Assembly (NCBI RefSeq): GCF_003261585.1
Contig: NZ_POVU01000008.1
Coordinates: forward strand, 1 to 64,000
DNA from: Acinetobacter sp. MB5
GTDB taxonomy: Bacteria > Pseudomonadota > Gammaproteobacteria > Pseudomonadales > Moraxellaceae
Length of the DNA stretch: 64,000 nucleotides
Reading direction: 5' to 3'
The notes below the pieces were generated by a model. It saw only the letters and a list, made by a program, of their open reading frames with translations, did not search any database and was not told where the DNA came from. How positions within the stretch are numbered: the first letter of the stretch is position 1; every line of letters begins with the position of its first letter. Position numbers and translations under genes: made by a program. Below, piece by piece: positions 47,470 to 55,722 of this stretch.

Positions 47470-49133
47470 AACTGTGCCATTTTAACGATTATTTAACAGC
47501 AGATACGCCGCTGTGTTTTGATGCACCACTCAACAGTTTGAGTTTTGCTGAATTTTGGCAGGATGTTGCCAGTCAGTCACAGGCAATTCAACAATTGCCT
47601 GAATCGAGTTTTGCCTTGTGGCAATCAGACAGTTACGAATTTTTGGTGCTGTTTTTTGCGGTGTTGCTCGCCCATAAATGCTTAATTCTGCCACCCAATC
47701 AGGTACAGCAGTTACAGCAGCAGTTGGCTGAACAGGGCATTGCTTTTATTCAGCGCCAACGCGTTTTAACGCTTGAGCCAATTCAGCCGTTGTCTGACCA
47801 ATCGCTGAAAGAGAGTGAAATTGTATTTTTTACCTCAGGTTCAACGGGTACGCCCAAGCAGATTTTACGTTCTTTACAGCAGTTACTGTGTGAAGTTCAG
47901 GGTTTGGCGCAAAGTTTTGAGCTACCTCAAACTGCAGTTGCGGTTGCTACGGTCAGTCATCAGCATATTTATGGTTTGTTGTTTAAGGTCTTGTTACCGC
48001 TTGCCACAGGACGCAGTTTCTACCGTGAGCAGTTGATTTACCCTGAATATGTTGTGCAATTGCAACAGCGTTTTGCTGACATTCAGTTGCCCAATTATGT
48101 GATTTCAAGTCCTGCATTGTTGAAGCGTTGGCCGAGTGATGTGCTGCTTGAGCATTGTGCAGCGTTGTATTCATCAGGTGGCAAACTTGAAGATGGTGTG
48201 CGTGCTGGGGTGAATGTTCCGATTACTGAAATCTTTGGCAGTTCGGAAACAGGTGGAATTGCTCACCGTGCGGCAGATCATGCAGTATGGCAACCTTTTG
48301 CCGATGTCGAAATTCGTAGTGACGAGCAGCAACAGTTGTGGATGCGTAGCCCGCACGCTTGCGATGCCGATTGGGTTGCAACAGGGGATCGTGCTGAACT
48401 GCTTGAACCGAACAATCTACAGAGTGCATTTCATTTATTGGGACGTATGGATCGCATTGTAAAGCTTGAAGAAAAGCGCCTGAGTCTAGATGAAATTGAA
48501 AGTAAGATTTTACAGCTCGATGCAATCAGTCAGTGTCATGTGTTACTGATTGAGCGTGAGCAGCGTCAACTTTTGGTTTGTGTAGCGGTGTTGAATGATG
48601 CTGCTCGAGATGTGTTGCAACAGCAAAGTAAGCACCAGTTTGTTACTCAGCTTAAACAACAATTGCAGCCGTTATTAGAGCGGATAGCCATTCCTCGCCA
48701 GTGGCGTTTTTTGAGTCAGTTACCGATGAACAGCCAGTCGAAATTAAATAAACCTGACCTGATTAAACTGTTTCAAGATGCCAATCAGCCTGTGGTTTTG
48801 TCACGGCAACAGCAGGATGAGCAGCACATTTTTCAATTGGAATTCCCCACTGAATTGAATTGTTTTAAGGGACATTTCCCGAATTTTCCGATCTACCCTG
48901 GTGTTGGGCAGATTGCATTTTTACAACATTTTGCACGCGAACTTTGGGCAGACTTGCTGTGGTGTCAGGGCTTTGAACAATTGAAGTTTCAAGACCTGAT
49001 TCGCCCTTATCATGTGTTGCAGCTCAGTCTGAGCCGTAAGCAGCATAAAGTCAGTTTTGAATTAAAGCATGCAGACAAAAATATTGCTTCAGGGCGGTTA
49101 TTGTTTGCAGTTGAGGAGAATGCTACGTCATGA
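47466..49133 (+). CDS. aryl-AMP ligase fused to a hotdog dehydratase-like domain
   Basis: A 555-residue two-domain protein. Residues 1-435 form an adenylate-forming ligase: the P-loop FFTSGSTGTPKQ near residue 119, EIFGSSETGGI near residue 256, and the ATP-binding TGDRAELLE and LGRMDRIVKLEEKRL. Residues about 450-550 form a hotdog fold with LNCFKGHFPNFPIYPGV, where the catalytic histidine of FabZ-type dehydratases is present but the following glutamate is replaced. In E. coli/Xenorhabdus APE clusters these are, as I recall, separate genes (ApeH, ApeI). It should activate an aryl acid and load it on an ACP. Confidence 0.83.
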   Translation: MKLCHFNDYLTADTPLCFDAPLNSLSFAEFWQDVASQSQAIQQLPESSFALWQSDSYEFLVLFFAVLLAHKCLILPPNQVQQLQQQLAEQGIAFIQRQRVLTLEPIQPLSDQSLKESEIVFFTSGSTGTPKQILRSLQQLLCEVQGLAQSFELPQTAVAVATVSHQHIYGLLFKVLLPLATGRSFYREQLIYPEYVVQLQQRFADIQLPNYVISSPALLKRWPSDVLLEHCAALYSSGGKLEDGVRAGVNVPITEIFGSSETGGIAHRAADHAVWQPFADVEIRSDEQQQLWMRSPHACDADWVATGDRAELLEPNNLQSAFHLLGRMDRIVKLEEKRLSLDEIESKILQLDAISQCHVLLIEREQRQLLVCVAVLNDAARDVLQQQSKHQFVTQLKQQLQPLLERIAIPRQWRFLSQLPMNSQSKLNKPDLIKLFQDANQPVVLSRQQQDEQHIFQLEFPTELNCFKGHFPNFPIYPGVGQIAFLQHFARELWADLLWCQGFEQLKFQDLIRPYHVLQLSLSRKQHKVSFELKHADKNIASGRLLFAVEENATS

Positions 49134-49876
49134 GCTATCGTGCTGCCCTGATGATTCCTGTATATAACCATCCACATTATATTGCGGACTTGGTGGCGTA
49201 TTTGAGCCAGTTTGCCTTGCCGATTGTATTGGTCAATGATGGCAGCGATGCTGAAACCACCCAAATTTTACATGATTTGGCTGCCCAATATGCCGATGTG
49301 GTCTTGGTGGAGCATGCGCAAAATATGGGGAAAGGTCAGGCGGTCATGACAGGTTTACGCCGAGCGGCTGAACTAGGCTGTAGCCATGCCTTGCAACTTG
49401 ATGCCGATGGTCAACACCACTGGCAGGATGTTGCCAAGTTTCTGGCTGTGTCGGAGCAACATCCCGAGTCAATGGTCATTGGTCAGCCGATCTTTGATGA
49501 CAGCGTTCCGAAAAAACGTCTGTATGGACGTTATGCCACACACATTTGGGTGTGGATCAACAGTCTGTCACTGGAAATTCATGACAGCATGTGCGGTTTT
49601 CGCGTGTATCCGTTGGCAGCTACACTGGCGATTATGGATCGGGTCGAGTTGCCTGCACGTATGGGCTTTGACAGTGAAATTTTAGTGCGTCTAAGCTGGG
49701 CAGGGGTACATTTTGAAAATATCGCAACGCCTGTGATTTATCCTGAACAGGGCATTTCCCATTTCCGTTTGTGGGAAGACAACTGGGTACTTACCAAAAT
49801 GCATACCCGCCTGTTTGCAGGTATGTTGTGCCGCTTACCACGCCTACTGCCACAGCGCCTGAAAGGTCGTGATTGA
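49130..49876 (+). CDS. glycosyltransferase family 2 of the aryl polyene operon
   Basis: A 248-residue GT-A protein with no strong membrane segment. It opens with LMIPVYNHPHYIADLV and IVLVNDGSD near residue 40; the metal-binding aspartates are in LQLDADGQHHW near residue 88. MCGFRVYP and a C-terminal conserved WEDNWV follow. In E. coli the equivalent is, as I recall, fused to the acyltransferase that here is the separate next gene. It may add a sugar or phospho-lipid unit to the polyene anchor. Overlaps both neighbours. Confidence 0.85.
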   Translation: MSYRAALMIPVYNHPHYIADLVAYLSQFALPIVLVNDGSDAETTQILHDLAAQYADVVLVEHAQNMGKGQAVMTGLRRAAELGCSHALQLDADGQHHWQDVAKFLAVSEQHPESMVIGQPIFDDSVPKKRLYGRYATHIWVWINSLSLEIHDSMCGFRVYPLAATLAIMDRVELPARMGFDSEILVRLSWAGVHFENIATPVIYPEQGISHFRLWEDNWVLTKMHTRLFAGMLCRLPRLLPQRLKGRD

Positions 49877-50808
49877 TGTCTGATTCACGTCCACCTGCAT
49901 GGAATGAAATCAAGGAAAAAGGCGGTGTGCTGCCTTTACTGTTGGTGCTTTGGCTATATCGCCTGTTTGGACGTTGGCTGATTCAGGTACTGCTGTATGT
50001 AGTGGTGATGTGGTACTGGCTGTTGTCGCCAAGTGCGCGTCAGGCTTCGCTGGACTATTTGCAAAAGCTACATGGTTTTGCGGGGGCGCAATCCCCATTT
50101 CAGCAGATGCCGACATGGCAGCATAGCTATCGGCATTTTATTGCCTTTGCAGAGGCCATTGTTGACAAAATGCAGGGTTGGCTCGGGGAAATTTCCGAGC
50201 AACGTCTACAAATTCATGGTCATGAACATTTGCACCGTCACTATGGGCAGGGGTTGATTATTCTGGTGTCGCACTTTGGCAATATTGAATTGTTGCGTGC
50301 GCTCAAGTCCGAACATCAACAGAAAATCAATGTCTTGGTCTATCAGAAACATGCCGACAAGTTTAACGCCTTCCTGCGAAAAATCAGTTCCAAATCCAAT
50401 GTCTCCTTGATTTCAGTAGATGAACTGGGTATGGAAACCACCATGATTTTGCAGGACAAACTGGATGCAGGTGAGTGGGTGATGATTGCTGCTGACCGTG
50501 TGCCTGTGCATTCGCAGCGCATACAGATTTTGAGTTTTTTAGGGCAAGATGCCCCGTGGTCACAGGGCGCATGGATTTTAGCCAACTTGCTGAAAGTGCC
50601 TGTGATTGCCAGTTTTTGTTATCGCGTACAGCATAATTTTGAAGTGCATTTTCATCCGATTGCCGAGCGTGTGGATTTACCCCGCAAAGCACGTTTACCT
50701 GAGATGGCGGTTGTAACACGCAAGTATGTCGATTTGCTCGAGCAGCATTGCTTACGTGCGCCATATCAGTGGTTTAATTTTTATCAGTTTTGGAATATTA
50801 AAAAATGA
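49876..50808 (+). CDS. LpxL/HtrB-like lipid acyltransferase
   Basis: Predicted 310-residue inner-membrane acyltransferase. ATG 49876 overlaps the previous TGA by one base; a hydrophobic segment lies near residues 15-50. The catalytic H-x4-E is in LVSHFGNIELLRAL near residue 128, and GEWVMIAADRVP and FLGQDAPWSQGAW complete the family signature. It resembles late lipid A acyltransferases, but the setting points to acylation of the polyene lipid anchor. Overlaps the ammonia-lyase gene. Confidence 0.85.
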   Translation: MSDSRPPAWNEIKEKGGVLPLLLVLWLYRLFGRWLIQVLLYVVVMWYWLLSPSARQASLDYLQKLHGFAGAQSPFQQMPTWQHSYRHFIAFAEAIVDKMQGWLGEISEQRLQIHGHEHLHRHYGQGLIILVSHFGNIELLRALKSEHQQKINVLVYQKHADKFNAFLRKISSKSNVSLISVDELGMETTMILQDKLDAGEWVMIAADRVPVHSQRIQILSFLGQDAPWSQGAWILANLLKVPVIASFCYRVQHNFEVHFHPIAERVDLPRKARLPEMAVVTRKYVDLLEQHCLRAPYQWFNFYQFWNIKK

Positions 50809-52361
50809 CAACGCTCATTGTTGGAGAACAGCCTTTAAGCATCGAACAGGTGCTGCAAGTCGCACAGCAAAAAATGCCTGTGGCACTGCCCAACTCAAAA
50901 GAATGGCGTGAATTAATTCAACGTGGTGCAGATTTTCTCGATCAACTGCTCGATGAAGATGGCGTGATTTATGGCGTGACCACTGGTTATGGCGATTCTT
51001 GTCTGGTCGAAATTCCGAAACATCAGGTGAATGAGTTACCCCTCCAGCTTTCGCGTTTTCATGGTTGTGGGATGGGTGAGAATCTTGATTTAGTGACGGC
51101 ACGTGCGGTGTTGTTGGTTCGTTTATGTTCTTTGGCGCGGGGTTATTCGGGTGTGTCACTGGCGCTGTTAGAGCGTTTGGTGTGGATGCTGAATGAAAAT
51201 ATTGTGCCTGTGATTCCATCGGAAGGTTCTGTTGGCGCAAGTGGTGATTTAACCCCGTTGTCGTATATTGCAGGGGCGCTAGTCGGTGAGCGTGATGTGT
51301 ACTGGCAAGGGCGGATTGTCCCGATGCAGCAGGTTTATCAGCATTATCAGATGGAGCCACTTTGCTTACGCCCGAAAGAAGGTCTGGCACTGATGAATGG
51401 CACAGCAGTCATGACGGCAATTGCCTGTTTGAACTATAAAAAAGCTGAGCAAACGGCGTATGCGGCAACCCTGATTACTGCGCTGAATGTCTTGGCACTG
51501 GAAGGTAATCCGAGTCATTTTGATGAAGTGCTGTTTGCGCAAAAACCGCATGTCGGACAGCAGAAAATTGCCAGCATTTTACGTCAGGTGTTGAATTCGG
51601 AAGTACAAACCGAGCGCCAAAGCCCACGTTTGCAAGACCGTTATTCGCTACGCTGTGCGCCGCATGTGATCGGGGTATTTGAAGATTCCAAAGTCTGGCT
51701 ACGTCAGTTTATTGAAAATGAGCTGAATTCGAGTAATGACAATCCGCTGATTGATCCAGTGAATTTACGTGTGTTGCATGGCGGGCATTTTTATGGTGGG
51801 CACATTGCCCAAGCCATGGACAGCCTGAAACTAATGGTGGCGAATATTGCCGATTTGCTCGATCGTCAGATGGCGCAGTTGGTGGATCATAAAATGAATC
51901 ATGGTTTACCCCGTAATCTGACAGGTGCAGAAGCCGAGCGTTTACCGCTAAATCATGGTTTTAAAGCGGTACAAATCGGGGTGTCGGCTTGGACTGCCGA
52001 AGCCTTGAAGCAAACCTTACCTGCTTCTATTTTCTCACGCTCAACCGAATGCCATAACCAAGACAAAGTTAGCATGGGCACCATTGCCGCACGTGATGCA
52101 ACGCGTGTTCTGATCTTGACGGAACAGGTTGTGGCAGCACTGTGCTGTGCCAGTGTACAGGCGATTCATTTGCGTGGGCTGACCGAGCAACTCAGCTCTA
52201 TATTGCAGCAGTTTGTTGCATGGACATTGCAGAGCTTTACTCTGGTTAAAGAAGACCGACCATTACAATACGATTTGCAACAGATTGTTGATCGTTTCGA
52301 GCAGTTACAGTTGTTGAATAGTGCATGGTTCAACCAAGTGGAGAATGCAGATGTATGCTGA
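50805..52361 (+). CDS. aromatic amino-acid ammonia-lyase (HAL/PAL/TAL family)
   Basis: A 518-residue MIO-type lyase. The self-cyclising Ala-Ser-Gly triad is in SVGASGDLTPLSYIAG near residue 148. YGVTTGYGDS near residue 59 holds the catalytic tyrosine. At the residue pair that sets substrate choice (Ser-His in HAL, His-Leu in bacterial TAL, Phe-Leu in PAL) the alignment gives Phe-His (SRFHGCGMG, near residue 91). Most likely it deaminates tyrosine or phenylalanine to coumarate or cinnamate as polyene starter. It overlaps its neighbours and is thus part of the operon. Confidence 0.88.
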   Translation: MTTLIVGEQPLSIEQVLQVAQQKMPVALPNSKEWRELIQRGADFLDQLLDEDGVIYGVTTGYGDSCLVEIPKHQVNELPLQLSRFHGCGMGENLDLVTARAVLLVRLCSLARGYSGVSLALLERLVWMLNENIVPVIPSEGSVGASGDLTPLSYIAGALVGERDVYWQGRIVPMQQVYQHYQMEPLCLRPKEGLALMNGTAVMTAIACLNYKKAEQTAYAATLITALNVLALEGNPSHFDEVLFAQKPHVGQQKIASILRQVLNSEVQTERQSPRLQDRYSLRCAPHVIGVFEDSKVWLRQFIENELNSSNDNPLIDPVNLRVLHGGHFYGGHIAQAMDSLKLMVANIADLLDRQMAQLVDHKMNHGLPRNLTGAEAERLPLNHGFKAVQIGVSAWTAEALKQTLPASIFSRSTECHNQDKVSMGTIAARDATRVLILTEQVVAALCCASVQAIHLRGLTEQLSSILQQFVAWTLQSFTLVKEDRPLQYDLQQIVDRFEQLQLLNSAWFNQVENADVC

Positions 52362-52782
52362 GGTGACCCTTGATGTCCCGTTTCATGATGTGGACAGTAT
52401 GAATGTGGTGTGGCACGGACATTATTTAAAATATTTTGAAATTGCCCGTTGTCACTTGCTGGATCAGTTCGGCTATAACTATCTGCAAATGCAGGAATCG
52501 GGGTATTTGTGGCCCGTGATTGAAAGTCATGTGCGCTATGTCTACGGCATCCAGTTTCAACAGAAAATTCGGGTACGTGCCATTTTAAAAGAATGGGAAA
52601 ACCGCCTGAAAATTGATTATCTGGTGTTTGATGCCGAAACAGGCAAGCGTCTGACCAAAGGCTACACCACACAGGTGGCGGTCAATGCCAAAACCCGCGA
52701 ACTGTGTCTGCAATCTCCACAAGTGTTGTTTGATCGCTTAGAAGCATGGTCAGGCTTTCAGCCGACAGGAGCAACAAAATGA
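52351..52782 (+). CDS. 4HBT-type acyl thioesterase of the aryl polyene operon
   Basis: Predicted 143-residue hotdog thioesterase. The ATG at 52351 has GGAG upstream and lies inside the lyase stop region. The 4-hydroxybenzoyl-CoA thioesterase signature is DVPFHDVDSMNVVWHGHYL near residue 8 with the catalytic aspartate. It may release or proof-read acyl chains (ApeK-like by position). The stop overlaps the next gene in an ATGA. Confidence 0.85.
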   Translation: MYAEVTLDVPFHDVDSMNVVWHGHYLKYFEIARCHLLDQFGYNYLQMQESGYLWPVIESHVRYVYGIQFQQKIRVRAILKEWENRLKIDYLVFDAETGKRLTKGYTTQVAVNAKTRELCLQSPQVLFDRLEAWSGFQPTGATK

Positions 52783-53411
52783 AATTCAACACCCGTGCTA
52801 TGTTTTGTGCTGGCATATTCGCGGCTGCCAGCAGTCAAACTGTTATTGCTGCACCGATCAATGAAGTCCGTGACATTTTTCAGCAAGTTTCTGCAACGCC
52901 TGTGGTGCATGCACAGTTTGAACAGCAGAAAAAACTGACCTCATTGAACAAAACCTATGTCTCAAAAGGCAATGTGGTGTTTAGCAAACAGCAGGGTGTC
53001 CTCTGGCAGATGCAAAGCCCAGTCAAAGCAGATTTGGTGGTGACACCACAAAAATTGGTACAGAAAACCCAGCGTACCATGAGCCAGATCAATGTGCAGC
53101 AGTCGCCGTATGGTTCGGTGGCAACCCTGTTTTTACAGTTGATGGCAGGCGATGAAAAAGCCTTAGCCAGCAATTTTAATATTGTCAGTGCCACACATAA
53201 CAATCAGGCTTGGGCAGTGACCTTAACCCCGAAAAGCAGCCTGTTCAAAAAACTGTTTAATCAGGTCAATGTGCAAGGTGGACGCTATGTCAACCAGATC
53301 GTGATTCAGGAAAAAGACCGCAACATCACTCAAATTCGCTTTAGTCAGCAAACTAGCCAACCTCACAACCTAACAGCCCAAGAACATGCGTTATTCCAAT
53401 TGGCAAAATAA
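52779..53411 (+). CDS. LolA-like periplasmic carrier protein
   Basis: Predicted 210-residue exported protein. The signal peptide (MKFNTRAMFCAGIF to about residue 25) leads into a LolA-like fold with VHAQFEQQKKLTSLNKTYVSKG, GVLWQMQSPVKADLVVTPQKL and TLTPKSSLFKKLFNQV. It would ferry the polyene lipid across the periplasm (ApeL-like by position). The end overlaps the MMPL gene by 26 bases. Confidence 0.86.
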   Translation: MKFNTRAMFCAGIFAAASSQTVIAAPINEVRDIFQQVSATPVVHAQFEQQKKLTSLNKTYVSKGNVVFSKQQGVLWQMQSPVKADLVVTPQKLVQKTQRTMSQINVQQSPYGSVATLFLQLMAGDEKALASNFNIVSATHNNQAWAVTLTPKSSLFKKLFNQVNVQGGRYVNQIVIQEKDRNITQIRFSQQTSQPHNLTAQEHALFQLAK

Positions 53412-55722
53412 GGCCTTTGCCATTTGGCTGGTCATTTTACTGTGCTGTGCAGTCAGCATGGGCTGGTTGTGGCTGAAAAAAGACATTCATATTCAGACCA
53501 ATATTTTTGCGTTGTTGCCGAAGTTTAGTCAGCAGGAAGGTTTGGCAGACACGCAGCAGTATATGAATCAGCAGCTCAACAACAAGCTGTTCGTGGTGTT
53601 GGATGCCAAAAATAGTCAGGCACTGGATCAGGCAACGCAACGCTTGCAGCAGCAAGTGACCAAGAGTGGTCTGATTCAGCCATTACGTCCACAGTTTGAC
53701 AGTGAGCAGTTTGGCAGGGTGCTGTTTCAGCATCGGGCAGGCTTGCTGACATCACAAGATCGGCAGTTGCTCCAGCAAAAAGATTATGCGGCTTTGTCCG
53801 ATCAAAGTTTGCTGCAACTGATGAGTCCAGGAATGCCTGTCACTGCACAGTTGTTGCAGCATGATCCATTGTTGTTATTTCCGCGTTATGCGATGGGACT
53901 GGCGCAGCACAATACTCAAAATATTCAGCTAGAGCAGGGCTTTGCCACCTTGCACGATGCCAATAAGGTCTCGCGCCTGTTGGTACTTGAACTGAAAGAC
54001 AGTCCATATAACATTGATTATCAAGAAAAAGTCTCGAAGTGGATTGAACAGGTTAAACCACAACTACAGGCAGATCAGGTGGTCAGTCACTGGACGGGGA
54101 CACTGATTTTTGCCAGTTTCGGTACGCATTCGGCACAACAGGAAATTTCCACCATTGGTCTAGGTTCAAGTCTAGGGCTGATTTTCTTGGTGTGGTTCGG
54201 TTTCCGTTCATTGCGCCCGATGCTGACCGAATTTATTGCGGTGAGTAGTGGCAGCTTGGTGGCACTTGCGGTCACGCATACATGGTTTGGGGAAATTCAC
54301 CTGATTACGCTGGTGTTTGGTGCCAGTCTGATCGGGGTGTGTGTCGATTTCTCGTTTTACTTTATGGCTTTGCAGTCACAGCATCGTCAGCTCAAAGGTT
54401 TTCAGATTCTCACGCCATTGTTACCAAGTCTGTTTATGGGGTTGTTGACCACCGTGGCAGCTTATCTGGTATTGAGTTTCACACCATTTCCGGGGTTTCG
54501 TCAGATTGCGCTGTTTTCGATGGTCGGTCTGATTTCGGCATGGATTACCAGTATTCTGCTGTTACCGCGCTTGCCACCGCTGAATGCTGAACCTGCGATT
54601 CGACGTTTACACTGGATTGGTCAGGCGCGTGAATATTTTCAGGCAAAGACCAGCTTACGTTATATCAGTATTGTGGCTATTTTGCTGGTGGCTGGCTTGA
54701 GTGTCCTTCGTCTGCAAAGTAATGATGATATTCGTAATTTGCAAAGTATGAATGCGCAGCTCAAGCAGGAAGACCAGTACATTCGTCAGCGTTTTTCACA
54801 GCAGCAGGCGACTGATTATTTTGTGATTCATGCACAGTCCGCGACGCAGTTGGAACAACGAGAACAGCAGCTCATTCAACAATTACAACAGTTACAGACG
54901 CAAGGCAAACTGCAAGGTTTTCAGGCGCTCGGTCAATGGCTTCCTTCGCAAACTGAGCAGCAGCAGAATAAACAATTGCTGATGCAGATTCCTGCTTCTG
55001 CCCTGACTGTTTATGCCAAAGCGCTAGACTTACCTGTCGCAGAAATTCTGACATGGCAAAAACAATTGCCACAGCAGCCACTGCTGACCATTCAGGATTT
55101 TCGTCAGCATCCGCTATATTTCTTACAGCCAAATGCCAAAGAACGTTTGGTGTTGTTGCAAGGCATTCATGATGTAATCGCCTTAAAGCAGCTACAAACG
55201 GCAGATGTGCAGTTGCAGCAACCGATCACCACATTGTCCAACATGTTCCGCGATTATCGGGTGCAGGCACAGTGGTTATTGCTCGTGGCGCTGATTGGTT
55301 TGGCTGTGGGTTTGGGGGCGATTTACGGCTTGCGTTCGGTGTTGCCCTTGGTGCTCCCTGTCAGTCTGGCACTTCTCACGACGTTTGCGATTCAGGCATG
55401 GCTCGGTGTGGAAATTAATGTGTTTAGCATTATGGGCACTTTCCTGATTATCGGGATTGGGGTCGACTATGCGATTTTCTATCGGCACGGGCATGATCAT
55501 CCCAAAGTGGTCAGCATGGCCTTATTTCTGTGCATGTTGTCGACCTTGCTCGGTTTTGGCTTGCTGTCGTTTAGTCATACCTATGCCATTCACTGTTTTG
55601 GTTTAACCGTACTGTTGGGCGTAATTTTTTCTTTTATTTATGCCACTTTATTTACCATGGCTGATCCGCATCATCAGGTCATCAGCACACTAAAAATACA
55701 AACGGAGTCAGATTCAAAATGA
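53386..55722 (+). CDS. MMPL/RND-family exporter of the aryl polyene operon
   Basis: A 778-residue inner-membrane transporter with the RND layout: a helix near residues 10-30, a large periplasmic loop, five to six helices (IFLVWFGFRSLRPMLTEF, ITLVFGASLIGVCVDFSFYF), a second periplasmic loop rich in Gln (EQREQQLIQQLQQLQTQ) and a C-terminal helix group with GIGVDYAIFYRHGHDHP. The aspartates of the two VDF/VDY segments are the proton-relay candidates. It probably lifts the polyene lipid from the inner membrane to the LolA-like carrier. Confidence 0.88.
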   Translation: MRYSNWQNKAFAIWLVILLCCAVSMGWLWLKKDIHIQTNIFALLPKFSQQEGLADTQQYMNQQLNNKLFVVLDAKNSQALDQATQRLQQQVTKSGLIQPLRPQFDSEQFGRVLFQHRAGLLTSQDRQLLQQKDYAALSDQSLLQLMSPGMPVTAQLLQHDPLLLFPRYAMGLAQHNTQNIQLEQGFATLHDANKVSRLLVLELKDSPYNIDYQEKVSKWIEQVKPQLQADQVVSHWTGTLIFASFGTHSAQQEISTIGLGSSLGLIFLVWFGFRSLRPMLTEFIAVSSGSLVALAVTHTWFGEIHLITLVFGASLIGVCVDFSFYFMALQSQHRQLKGFQILTPLLPSLFMGLLTTVAAYLVLSFTPFPGFRQIALFSMVGLISAWITSILLLPRLPPLNAEPAIRRLHWIGQAREYFQAKTSLRYISIVAILLVAGLSVLRLQSNDDIRNLQSMNAQLKQEDQYIRQRFSQQQATDYFVIHAQSATQLEQREQQLIQQLQQLQTQGKLQGFQALGQWLPSQTEQQQNKQLLMQIPASALTVYAKALDLPVAEILTWQKQLPQQPLLTIQDFRQHPLYFLQPNAKERLVLLQGIHDVIALKQLQTADVQLQQPITTLSNMFRDYRVQAQWLLLVALIGLAVGLGAIYGLRSVLPLVLPVSLALLTTFAIQAWLGVEINVFSIMGTFLIIGIGVDYAIFYRHGHDHPKVVSMALFLCMLSTLLGFGLLSFSHTYAIHCFGLTVLLGVIFSFIYATLFTMADPHHQVISTLKIQTESDSK

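Noticed and set aside
50815..51390. 191-codon minus-strand ORF in the ammonia-lyase
   Set aside because: Long only because of low stop density opposite a Gln/Leu-rich gene; rich in His, Pro and Asn with no motif.
52166..52672. 168-codon minus-strand ORF opposite the lyase/thioesterase junction
   Set aside because: Spans two real genes in antisense and has no family resemblance.
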